From Alphaproteobacteria bacterium (GTDB lineage: Bacteria; Pseudomonadota; Alphaproteobacteria; SMXS01): 43,006 nt of DNA. Below, in pieces: positions 24,489 to 32,125 of the stretch. The position numbers and the translations under genes are program-made. Where the stretch lies: assembly GCA_016124315.1 (NCBI GenBank), contig WGNW01000076.1, positions 1 to 43,006 of the forward strand, in the 5' to 3' direction. How positions within the stretch are numbered: the first letter of the stretch is position 1; every line of letters starts with the position of its first letter. The notes beneath the pieces are model-generated. The model worked only from the letters and a program-made list of their open reading frames with translations. It made no database searches and was not told the origin of the DNA.

Positions 24489-24943
24489 AGCACGTTCCTC
24501 CGGTAATGCCAGGTGATGGTGGTGCGCGCCGCCGGCGCGCCGTCGGGCTCGTCCACGTCGAAGCGGAACTGGATGCGGTCGTAGGGGCGGCCGTTGCGCG
24601 AGTCCTTGCGCTCGGCCGAAAGCACCCGGCCGGAAATCCGGTAGGTGACGTCTTCCTTCAGCGGCCGCAGCATCTCCCAGTCGTAGCTCTCGATGCCGAT
24701 GGAGAAGTCGGACTCGGCCTGGCCGAGCGCGAACATCTCGCCGATGCTGGTGCCGCTGCCGAGGATCGGCATGTGAAACAGCACCACCGGATGCACCATG
24801 CCGTCGGGCAGCAGTTCGCCGCCCGTGCACTCGGTCAGCAGGAAGTTCTCCCAGTGGGCGACCGTATAGTCGCCGCCTGGAAACTCGTGCCCGACGATCG
24901 CGCGGATCTCCTCCTCGGGCGGAATGGGACGTCGTTCTGCCAC
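24485..24943 (-). CDS. MaoC-like/FAS1-dehydratase-type N-terminal hotdog protein
   Basis: 152 residues, hotdog fold, resembling the N-terminal dehydratase domain of fungal fatty acid synthase beta and of fused MaoC hydratases. Recognisable parts are MVHPVVLFHMPILGSG, DWEMLRPLKEDVTYRISGRVLSAERKDSR and the final strand ARTTITWHYRRNVL. It lacks the D-x-N-x-x-H catalytic motif, so it is probably the non-catalytic, substrate-shaping partner of the 24084 product. The start is GTG (24941-24943) with GGAGGAGAG upstream. It is the first gene of the pair and is divergent from the cupin gene, with a 19-bp palindrome between. Confidence 0.8.
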   Translation of the reverse strand: MAERRPIPPEEEIRAIVGHEFPGGDYTVAHWENFLLTECTGGELLPDGMVHPVVLFHMPILGSGTSIGEMFALGQAESDFSIGIESYDWEMLRPLKEDVTYRISGRVLSAERKDSRNGRPYDRIQFRFDVDEPDGAPAARTTITWHYRRNVL

Positions 24944-24986
24944 CTTCGCTCTCCTCCCCGCCCACGGTCCCGCGGGCGCATTCTAA

Positions 24987-25005
24987 AATTCAGCCTTGCT
25001 GAATT
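24987..25005. promoter_or_regulatory. 19-bp palindromic operator candidate
   Basis: AATTCAG (24987-24993), 5-bp spacer, CTGAATT (24999-25005): perfect 7-bp arms in a GC-rich context, between the divergent MaoC pair (start 24943) and cupin (start 25058). The size and symmetry suit a TetR-, GntR- or MarR-type dimer. A weak -10, TAGACT (25022-25027), lies downstream towards the cupin gene. Confidence 0.55.
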
Positions 25006-25057
25006 CCCCGTCCCCGGGAGTAGACTAAGTTTTCGGCGACAGCAAGGGGAGCGTGAG

Positions 25058-25405
25058 ATGCCGGTGTCTGTGGAACGAGGCGGCTTTAAGGGGCTGGACG
25101 GCGTCTATGACCAGCTCAAGGCGCGCAGGCTGTGGCCGCTGATGGCCAAGCACCCGAAGCTGGAGCGGGAGACCCCGCACTGGCACGCCTACAACAACCA
25201 CATCTTCGTGATCGAGGGGACGGCGAGCTTCTACGACGACGACGCGGGCGCCAGGTTCGACCTGTCCGGCGGCGACATCTGCGTGGTGCCGAGCCGCACG
25301 TTGCATTCGGTGCAGGCCGACGGCCCAGTCACCCTGATCGTCGCCTTCGATGACCCCATGAGCATGTCGGAGCTGAAGGCCAACCCGCCCGAAGCGCGGG
25401 ACTAG
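25058..25405 (+). CDS. Small cupin-domain protein
   Basis: 115 residues, a single beta-barrel cupin. Motif 1 is HWHAYNNHIFVIEG (H41, H43 and a Glu near 53) and motif 2 is GGDICVVPSRTLHSV (H83), the usual metal ligands. The protein could be a small metal-dependent enzyme or a sensor-like cupin; no activity can be assigned. The start is the ATG at 25058 with AAGGGGA upstream; the longer open frame from 24506 crosses the MaoC gene and palindrome and is not coding. Divergent from the split hydratase pair, so both may answer to the same regulator. Confidence 0.88.
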   Translation: MPVSVERGGFKGLDGVYDQLKARRLWPLMAKHPKLERETPHWHAYNNHIFVIEGTASFYDDDAGARFDLSGGDICVVPSRTLHSVQADGPVTLIVAFDDPMSMSELKANPPEARD

Positions 25406-25540
25406 GCGGGCCGCCGGAAACGGACACACGGGCTGGCCGCCGCCGTACCCGCCGGGGCAGCGGTACCTTGCCGCAGGCATGCATCGTCGTCTCTGCCTCG
25501 CTGTCATGGAAATGAAACCATGCATTGCTAGACCGGCGGG

Positions 25541-26515
25541 ATGATCGACGCGACCGGTCTCATCTGCGCCTACCACTTCGACGGCGACGGAAACGCCCGG
25601 CCGATCGGCTGGAACGATTTCGAAGAGGCCCGCCACTGGCCCGGCTTCATCTGGATCCACCTGCAGCAGAACGGGCAGCGCACCAAGAACTGGCTCTCGT
25701 CGGACAGCGGACTCGACCCGGTGGTCGTGGAGGCGTTGCTGGCGCGCCGCTCGCGGCCCCGCTGCACCGAATTCCTCGACGGCCTGCTGCTCGACCTCCG
25801 CGGCGTCAACCTGGACCCGCACCGGGCCGACGAGGAGATGGCGCCGCTGCATGTCTGGATCGACGACAAGCGCATCATCAGCGTCCGCCTGCACAAGATC
25901 ATCGCCACCCGCGACATCCGCGACCAGATCGACGCGGGCCAGCCGCCCCGCTCGCTGGGCGGCCTGCTCGCCGACCTCACCGCCAAGCTGATCGAGCGCA
26001 TCGAGCCGGCGCTCAACCAGCTGGACGAGGCGCTCGACGACCTGGAACACGACCTGGTGATGCACGGCGCCCGCGACCACCGCAGCCGGCTCAACGCCCT
26101 GCGGCGCAGGACCGTGGCGCTGCACCGCTACATCGCGCCGCAGCAGGCCGCGCTCGCCCGCCTCGCCCACGAACGCTGCGTCGACATCCACGAGCGCGAC
26201 CGGGGCCGGCTGCGCGACACCGCCGACGACGCCAGCCGCTACGCCGCCGACCTGGACGCCATGCGCGAGCGGGGCGTGCTGATCCACGAGGAACTGGAAG
26301 CCCGCGCCTCCGACGTCATGCAGCGCAACATGTACCTGCTCTCGGTGGTCTCGGTGATCTTCCTGCCGCTCACCCTGCTGACCGGCCTGCTCGGCATCAA
26401 CGTGGCCGGCATCCCGGCCGCCCAGAGCCCCGACGCCTTCTGGACCGTCTGCGTGCTGCTGGTCGTTCTCGGTCTCGTGGAGGTATGGTACCTGCGCAGG
26501 CGCTACTGGCCCTGA
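25541..26515 (+). CDS. zntB: ZntB-like zinc transporter of the CorA family
   Basis: 324 residues: a long N-terminal cytoplasmic alpha-beta and helical domain (1-255) and two C-terminal transmembrane helices, about 262-282 (YLLSVVSVIFLPLTLLTGLLG) and 295-315. The loop after TM1 reads GINVAGIP, the G-x-N signature in the ZntB form (GIN-xGGIP) and not the GMN of Mg2+-specific CorA. ZntB of E. coli carries zinc coupled to protons; direction is debated. A TAGACC hexamer lies 6 bp before the ATG and no clear ribosome site is seen, so the mRNA may be leaderless. CATGG-N8-CCATG (25505-25522) lies just upstream and could be an operator. Confidence 0.87.
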   Translation: MIDATGLICAYHFDGDGNARPIGWNDFEEARHWPGFIWIHLQQNGQRTKNWLSSDSGLDPVVVEALLARRSRPRCTEFLDGLLLDLRGVNLDPHRADEEMAPLHVWIDDKRIISVRLHKIIATRDIRDQIDAGQPPRSLGGLLADLTAKLIERIEPALNQLDEALDDLEHDLVMHGARDHRSRLNALRRRTVALHRYIAPQQAALARLAHERCVDIHERDRGRLRDTADDASRYAADLDAMRERGVLIHEELEARASDVMQRNMYLLSVVSVIFLPLTLLTGLLGINVAGIPAAQSPDAFWTVCVLLVVLGLVEVWYLRRRYWP

Positions 26516-26610
26516 GCCGGGGCACCAGCCGACGTCGCCCGTCATCGCCGGTGGAACCGAGGATATTTTTTTGCCATCCTGCGGACGGGGATCGGCAAAA
26601 CCGGGGACTG

Positions 26611-27987
26611 ATGATGAACAAGATGGACTTTCCAGAAGCGCGCAGCTTCGCCCTCAATCCCGAGGCGGCGCCCGACTCGCCCGAGGCGATGGCGCCCTAC
26701 ATCGACTACGGCAACCGCCTCTACTCCACCGACCGCTACGTATCGCGCGACTGGGCGCGGGCCGAGTGGGAGAACATGTGGACCCGCATCTGGACCCTGG
26801 CCGGCCTGGTCAAGGACATCCCGGAGGTGGGCGACTGGTTCAAGTACGACCTGGGCCCGGAAAGCTTCATCGTCTCCCGCTACGGCGAGGCGCCCGGCGA
26901 CATCGGCGCCTACTACAATGTCTGCCATCACCGCGGCAACCGGCTGGTGATGAGCGAGTTCGGCCATTCCGGCTCGTTCAAGTGCGCCTTCCACTCCTGG
27001 GAGTGGAACCTCGACGGCAGCCTGAAGAACATCCAGGACCGCGAGACCTTCCGCCCCGAGATCGTCGCCGACGACCCGCCGCTGACGCCGGTGCGCTGCG
27101 AGATCTGGGACGGGTTCATCTTCCTCAACATGGACATGGACGCCGAGCCGCTGATGGACTTCCTGGGCCCCGTTGTCGAGCACCTCGAGCCCTACCGCTT
27201 CGCCGACATGCACATCGTGAAGGACCTTGAGACGCCGTGGCCGTGCAACTGGAAGATCGGCCACGACGCCTTCATCGAGGTCTATCACGTCCATGCGGTC
27301 CACCCCGAGATCCTGCCCTTCTTCAACGACCGCGAGGTGCAGTGGGACGTCTATCCCAACGGCATGAGCCGCCAGCTGCTGAAGTTCGGCGAGATCAGCC
27401 CGAAGGTGGGCGACCACGAGTCCCTCAACGAGGGGCTGGCCTACCTGCTGTCGGAGGTCGACGTCACGCCCGAGGAGTTCAAGGGCTGCCCGAACGACGC
27501 CCGCGTGGCCATCCAGAACGCGAAGCGCGCCTGGGCCGAGAAGCGCGGCGTGGACTACAGCGCGTTCACCGACAACCAGCTCACCGACGACTGGAACTAT
27601 TCGATCTTCCCCAACGTCACCTTCAACGCCCATCCGGAAGGCCTGCTGGTCCAGCGCTTCCGTCCGCACCGGTCGGACCCGGAGCGCATGACCTACGACC
27701 TGATGGTGCTGATCCGCCCCGTCGACGATCCGAACTACAAGGTGCCCGCCTACATGGGTGTGGAGGATGGCACCGACCTTTCGGGCAACAGCCGGCCCGA
27801 GCGCCGCCACATCGAATATGGCTCGGAAGGCCTCGGCTACGTCATCAACCAGGACGCGACCATGATGGGCTTCGTGCATCAGGGCGTGCAGTCGCGCGGC
27901 TACAGGGGCGCCCGCTACTCCGATCAGGAGCAGCAGTTGCGCCACTGGCACAACGAGCTGGAGCGCTACGTCCGCGGCGAGAAGTAG
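26611..27987 (+). CDS. Rieske non-heme iron oxygenase, alpha subunit
   Basis: Complete 458-residue oxygenase alpha subunit. The Rieske [2Fe-2S] ligands are C105 and H107 (VCHHRGN) and C125 and H128 (KCAFHSW). The catalytic domain has WKIGHDAFIEVYHVHAVHPE, with iron ligands H226 and H231, and DDWNYSIFPN supplying the Asp (D326) that also bridges to the neighbouring Rieske cluster. It probably hydroxylates an aromatic or polycyclic compound. No beta subunit, ferredoxin or reductase is adjacent, so it may be an alpha-only oxygenase using electron carriers encoded elsewhere. The start is ATG at 26611 (a second ATG is at 26614); the longer frame from 25525 runs through zntB. A run of seven T at 26566-26572 precedes it. 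Confidence 0.93.
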   Translation: MMNKMDFPEARSFALNPEAAPDSPEAMAPYIDYGNRLYSTDRYVSRDWARAEWENMWTRIWTLAGLVKDIPEVGDWFKYDLGPESFIVSRYGEAPGDIGAYYNVCHHRGNRLVMSEFGHSGSFKCAFHSWEWNLDGSLKNIQDRETFRPEIVADDPPLTPVRCEIWDGFIFLNMDMDAEPLMDFLGPVVEHLEPYRFADMHIVKDLETPWPCNWKIGHDAFIEVYHVHAVHPEILPFFNDREVQWDVYPNGMSRQLLKFGEISPKVGDHESLNEGLAYLLSEVDVTPEEFKGCPNDARVAIQNAKRAWAEKRGVDYSAFTDNQLTDDWNYSIFPNVTFNAHPEGLLVQRFRPHRSDPERMTYDLMVLIRPVDDPNYKVPAYMGVEDGTDLSGNSRPERRHIEYGSEGLGYVINQDATMMGFVHQGVQSRGYRGARYSDQEQQLRHWHNELERYVRGEK

Positions 27988-28024
27988 GCCACCCGGACGA
28001 CGGCCCCGGCCGGCTCGCCGCCGT

Positions 28025-28987
28025 TCAGGGGCGCGGCTCGATCGCCAGCGTCAGGTGAACCCGGCGTCCGTCGCGCGCCACCTCGACATTGACCCGCTGG
28101 CCGGCGGTCAGACGCTCCGCCAGAGCCTGCAGGTCGGACGGCGAGGTGATCGGCCGGTCCTGGAAGCCGATGATGACGTCGCCGACCCTCAGCCCGCCCT
28201 TCTCGGCCGGGCTGCCGCGGACCACCCCCTCCACATAGGCGCCGTTCATCTGCGCACCGCCGGAACGATAGGCGGTCTGGGGCGAGACCTCGCGGATTTG
28301 CACGCCGATCCAGCCGGGCGTGGCGGCGCTCGCGTAGGGGCCGCCGGCCGGCGGCGCCGAGCCGCCATAGCCGCCGCGCGTCGCAGCGACGGCGGTTTCG
28401 CTCTGCTCGACCATCCGCTCGCCGTTCTCCCGCTCCCGGGCGAGGCAGGCCTGATACTGATCGTGCTGGGCCTTGTACTGGGCGAAGAAGTCGTCCGAAC
28501 ACTTGCGGAACGCGGCGGACGGCCCGGTCTCGCCCGGCGCCCTCGTATGGGCGCAGGCCTCGTCGCGCGGCTTCATCAGGTCGCCCGGCGGGCCGTAATA
28601 GCGGCTGAGCTGGTCGAGCAGGGGCTTGCACGAGCTGCTGACGGAGTCGTCGTCGCCCGTCGCGCGCGCGGCGGCCGGCGCCGTATCGCGGCCGTAAAGC
28701 GTGCCCGAGCCGTAATAGGAGGGACCGGTACGCGCCGCGTCGGGATTGTAGGCGCCCCCGCCCTCCGGCGCGGCGTAGGGATTGTCCGGGTTCCGGTAGG
28801 GCCGCGCCGAAGGCGTTACGGTCTGGTCGTCCCGGTAATTGCCGGAATCGGCCGGCAGGCCCTGGCCGCCCTGGACGTAGCCGCCGTTGCCGGGTGGCGG
28901 ACCGAGCTGTTCGCTGGTGACCGGCTGGGCGACGGCGGTTCCACCCGCCAGGCTGGCTAGAAAAGCAATCGTCAGGAGGCGGCGCAC
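28025..28987 (-). CDS. Secreted PDZ-domain protein without a protease domain
   Basis: 320 residues. The start is GTG at 28985-28987 with AAAGGA upstream, giving a clean signal peptide (MRRLLTIAFLASLAGGTAVAQ). Then come a Pro/Gly/Tyr-rich, probably disordered region (22-112), a central helical part with four cysteines (C120, C145, C163, C181), a Gly/Pro linker (205-222) and a C-terminal PDZ domain (about 224-318). The PDZ carries WIGVQIREVSP, the GAYVEGVVRGSPAEKGGLRVGDVIIGF binding region and LALAIEPRP-like end strands. The PDZ is of the HtrA/DegP type, but the trypsin-like protease domain is missing. It may be a periplasmic adaptor. Divergent from the CoA ligase gene. Confidence 0.8.
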   Translation of the reverse strand: MRRLLTIAFLASLAGGTAVAQPVTSEQLGPPPGNGGYVQGGQGLPADSGNYRDDQTVTPSARPYRNPDNPYAAPEGGGAYNPDAARTGPSYYGSGTLYGRDTAPAAARATGDDDSVSSSCKPLLDQLSRYYGPPGDLMKPRDEACAHTRAPGETGPSAAFRKCSDDFFAQYKAQHDQYQACLARERENGERMVEQSETAVAATRGGYGGSAPPAGGPYASAATPGWIGVQIREVSPQTAYRSGGAQMNGAYVEGVVRGSPAEKGGLRVGDVIIGFQDRPITSPSDLQALAERLTAGQRVNVEVARDGRRVHLTLAIEPRP

Positions 28988-29104
28988 CGGGGATCCTTTC
29001 TTCTCGCGAGCGGCGTCTGCGACTCGGGCGGATATGATTCCGGAGATGCCCGGCGGTTTCCACCCGCTGTTGGAGATGGGATCGGCGAGCCGCCGCCGCA
29101 CCCG

Positions 29105-29133
29105 TTGTCTTCGCACCGCGCGCTCCGTACAGT
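29105..29133 (+). promoter_or_regulatory. Putative promoter for the CoA ligase / MFS operon
   Basis: TTGTCT (29105-29110), 17-bp spacer, TACAGT (29128-29133); 4 of 6 matches each. The implied start is about 14 bases before the ATG at 29154, just upstream of the GGGGAG ribosome site. Confidence 0.42.
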
Positions 29134-29153
29134 CTGGCAAACGGGGAGCAAGC

Positions 29154-30791
29154 ATGAACAACTACCGCATCGAGGCGACGACGCTGGGTGATCTGCTGCT
29201 GAAGGCGGCGGACCGGTGGCCGGAGAATGACGCCGTGGTCTTCCCCGACAGCCGCCGGACCTACCGGCAGATGGCGGCCCGCGCCTACGACGTGGCCCGG
29301 TCCCTGGTGGCGCTCGGCGTCGCGCCGGGCGAGCACGTCGACATCCTGATGCCCAACTGCATGGCCTATGTGGACCTGATTCTGGGCTGCGCCGTCGCCG
29401 GTGTCGTGCCGGTGCCGATCAACGCCCGCTTCAAATCCCACGAGATGGGCTACGTCATCGAGAACGCCGACCTGGCGGCGCTGTTCACCAGCGACATCAT
29501 TTCCGAATACGCCGATTTCGCCAAGGTGCTGGCGGACGTGTTTCCGGATCTCGCCGGGCAGCCGGACGTCCGTCGCGTCACGCTGGCGGGCGCGCCCAGG
29601 CTGCGGACGCTGGTGATGTACGGCGGATCGCGCCCCCCCGGCTTCATGACCGCCGATGCGTTCGAGGCCCTGCGCGAGGACGCGACGGACGCGCAGGTCG
29701 ACCGGCGCCGCGCGGCGGTCTCCCTGCGCCAGCCGGCCATCATGATGTACACCTCGGGCACCACCGCCAATCCCAAGGGCTGTCCGATCAGCCACGAAAG
29801 CCTGGTGCGCAACGGCATCGCCATGAACCGGGAAAAGTACGAGCTGACGCCCGACGACCGGATGTGGGATCCGCTGCCCCTCTTCCACATGGCCAGCATC
29901 CTGCCGCTCACCGCCCTGCTCGACGCAGGCGGCGCGCTGATCTCGATGACCCATTTCGACCCGGACCTCGCGCTGCGCATGATCGAGGAGGAAGCCGCGA
30001 CCGTGCTGTTCGCCGCCTTCCCCACCATCACGACGGCGCTGATCAACCATCCGGACTTCGCCGGCCGCGACCTGAGCCGGGTGCGGCGCATCAACAACGT
30101 CGCGCCGCCCGACCTCATGCGCCAGTTCGAGGAGGCGTTCCCGCAGGCCGTGCAGACCGCCGCCTACGGTCTGACCGAGGCCGGCGGCGTGATCGCCTTC
30201 GGTTGCGCCGGCGACAGCGCCCATCACCGGCGGCATGCCTGCGGCACGACCTTCACCGGCCTGCAGGCGCGCATCGTCGACATCGACACCGGCGCCGAGG
30301 TGCCGCCGGGCGAGCGCGGCGAGATGACCATCAAGGGCTATGCGGTGTTCGACGGCTACTACAAGGACCCGATCAAGACCGCCGAGACGCTGAAGGACGG
30401 CTGGCTGCACACCGGCGACCTGTGTTCCGTGGACGAGGACGGCCAGATCCAGTTCCACGGCCGGCTGAAGGACATGCTCAAGGTGGGCGGCGAGAACGTG
30501 GCCGCCGTCGAGATCGAATCCTTCATCTCCAACCATCCGGCAGTGAAGCTGGTCCAGGTGGTCGGCGTGCCCGACCCGCGGCTGGAGGAGGTGGCGGCCG
30601 CCTTCATCGAGCTGAAGCCGGGCCGGCACGTCACCGAGCAGGAGATCATCGAGTTCTGCAAGGGCAGGATCGCCAGCTTCAAGGTGCCGCGCCACGTCCG
30701 CTTCGTCACCGAGTGGCCGATGTCCTCGACCAAGATCCAGAAGTTCAAGCTGCGCGAGGACTTCGTGGCGGCGCAGGCCGCCGCGGAGTGA
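29154..30791 (+). CDS. AMP-dependent acyl/aryl-CoA ligase (ANL superfamily)
   Basis: 545-residue ATP-dependent carboxylic acid-CoA ligase. The P-loop is YTSGTTANPKG (199-209) and the A5 motif is YGLTEAGG. The A7 motif is GWLHTGDL, the A8 hinge is RLKDMLKVGGENVAAVEIE, and the catalytic lysine is K527 in SSTKIQKFK near the end. This set is full, so the enzyme should be active. It makes acyl-AMP, then acyl-CoA. Substrate class (fatty, aromatic or bile-acid-like) is not readable; the LPLFHMAS segment is common to many. GGGGAG precedes the ATG. Its TGA overlaps the GTG start of the MFS gene (GTGA), so uptake and CoA activation of the same acid are likely coupled (inference). Confidence 0.92.
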   Translation: MNNYRIEATTLGDLLLKAADRWPENDAVVFPDSRRTYRQMAARAYDVARSLVALGVAPGEHVDILMPNCMAYVDLILGCAVAGVVPVPINARFKSHEMGYVIENADLAALFTSDIISEYADFAKVLADVFPDLAGQPDVRRVTLAGAPRLRTLVMYGGSRPPGFMTADAFEALREDATDAQVDRRRAAVSLRQPAIMMYTSGTTANPKGCPISHESLVRNGIAMNREKYELTPDDRMWDPLPLFHMASILPLTALLDAGGALISMTHFDPDLALRMIEEEAATVLFAAFPTITTALINHPDFAGRDLSRVRRINNVAPPDLMRQFEEAFPQAVQTAAYGLTEAGGVIAFGCAGDSAHHRRHACGTTFTGLQARIVDIDTGAEVPPGERGEMTIKGYAVFDGYYKDPIKTAETLKDGWLHTGDLCSVDEDGQIQFHGRLKDMLKVGGENVAAVEIESFISNHPAVKLVQVVGVPDPRLEEVAAAFIELKPGRHVTEQEIIEFCKGRIASFKVPRHVRFVTEWPMSSTKIQKFKLREDFVAAQAAAE

Positions 30792-32125
30792 GCGTCGAGG
30801 CGGCCGCGGCCGCGGAGCGTCCGTATCCGGCCCCGACCAGGGCCTGGCAGGCCGTGGGCGTGCTGTCCCTCGCCACCGTGTTCGCCTTCGTCGACCGGCA
30901 CCTGCTCTACATCCTGAGCGAGCCGGTCAAGCAGACTCTCGCTATCACCGACACCCAGATCAGCCTGCTGCAGGGCATGGCGTTCGTGGTGTTCTACACC
31001 CTGTTCGGGCCGCCCATCGGCATCCTGGTCGACCGGCGCAACCGCCGCAACGTGGTCATCGGCGGCATCCTCGCCTGGAGCGTCATGACCCTGACCTGCG
31101 GCCTGGCGACCGACTTCTGGACGCTCGCCGCCGCCCGGGCCGGCGTGGGCATCGGCGAGGCCTGCCTGGCACCCGCCGCGTTCTCGATGATCGCCGACTA
31201 CTTCCCGCCGCGCCTGCGGGGCCGGGCGATGGCCTGCATCGTGATGTCCATCACCCTGGGCTCCGGCTTCTCCTATCTGATCGGCGGCGGCATGGCCAAG
31301 CTGGTGCCCGGCGCGACCCAGGTCGACCTTCCGCTGCTCGGCGCCACCTATGGCTGGCAGCTGACGTTCTTCGCGGCGGGCATGCCCGGCTTCCTGATCG
31401 CCGTGCTGCTGCTGTTCGTCGGCGAACCGGTCCGCCGCGAGACGGCCTCAGCCGCGTCGCGCCGGCAGGGCGCGGCGGCGTCCGTCTGGGCCTATGTGCG
31501 CCGCAACCGGCGCCTCCTGTTCTGCCTGGTCTTCGGCGCGGGAATGGTGTCGCTGGTGTCCTACGCGGTGGTGGCCTGGATGACGGCGCTCTATGTGCGC
31601 GGCTTCGGCTTCTCGGTAGCGGAGATCGGCCCGGCGATCGGGCTCATCAACATCGCGGCGGGGCTGCCCGGCGGCCTGATCGGCGGCTATCTGAGCGACC
31701 ATTTGGCCCGCCGCGGCCGAGGCGGGCGCTACAACGTGCTTTGCTTCGGCACCCTGCTGGGCATTCCCGTCCTCTTTCTCTGGCCGTTCGTCCAGTCGGC
31801 CACGGCGAGCCTCGCGCTGCTCGCCGCCACCATGTTCGTGCTGCCGGTGATCGTCGCCAGCGTGCCCAGCGCGCTGCAGGCGGTGGTGCCCAACGAGTTT
31901 CGCGGACAGGTCACCGCCGTGCTCTACCTGGTCAACGGGCTGCTCGGCACGGCGCTGGGGCCGCTGGCGATCGCGCTGGCGACCGACTACGTGTTCATCG
32001 CCGGCGGGCTGCGCACGTCGCTGATGGTGGTGCTGCCGCTGATGATGGCCGTCGGCGCCGGCCTGGCGATGCTCGGCCGCGGCGCCTACGAGCGGGCGCG
32101 CGGCGAGATGCCGGAGACGGCCTAA
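30788..32125 (+). CDS. Major facilitator superfamily transporter
   Basis: 445 residues, about 12 hydrophobic helices with a central cytoplasmic loop (RRETASAASRRQGAAAS). The loop 2-3 signature is present as GPPIGILVDRRNRRNVVIGG. The helix-4 region (AARAGVGIGEACLAPAAFSMIADYFPPRLRGRA) matches the Spinster-like / anion-cation symporter-like MFS group, which includes many transporters beside catabolic genes. It starts with GTG (30788-30790), overlapping the CoA ligase stop. The upstream extension of the frame is a shadow of the ligase gene. It probably imports the acid activated by the ligase. Its TAA overlaps the stop of the convergent flavin reductase. Confidence 0.9.
   Translation: MSVEAAAAAERPYPAPTRAWQAVGVLSLATVFAFVDRHLLYILSEPVKQTLAITDTQISLLQGMAFVVFYTLFGPPIGILVDRRNRRNVVIGGILAWSVMTLTCGLATDFWTLAAARAGVGIGEACLAPAAFSMIADYFPPRLRGRAMACIVMSITLGSGFSYLIGGGMAKLVPGATQVDLPLLGATYGWQLTFFAAGMPGFLIAVLLLFVGEPVRRETASAASRRQGAAASVWAYVRRNRRLLFCLVFGAGMVSLVSYAVVAWMTALYVRGFGFSVAEIGPAIGLINIAAGLPGGLIGGYLSDHLARRGRGGRYNVLCFGTLLGIPVLFLWPFVQSATASLALLAATMFVLPVIVASVPSALQAVVPNEFRGQVTAVLYLVNGLLGTALGPLAIALATDYVFIAGGLRTSLMVVLPLMMAVGAGLAMLGRGAYERARGEMPETA

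Noticed and set aside
26521-26572. Terminator after zntB based on the T7 run at 26566
   Set aside because: No convincing stem precedes the T-run; it may equally be part of the Rieske gene promoter.
25525-26610. N-terminal extension of the second Rieske gene
   Set aside because: It runs through zntB in another frame; homology and length support the start at 26611.
27966-30695. 909-residue minus-strand frame
   Set aside because: Antisense to the CoA ligase and out of frame with the PDZ gene; His/Gly/Val-rich shadow composition.
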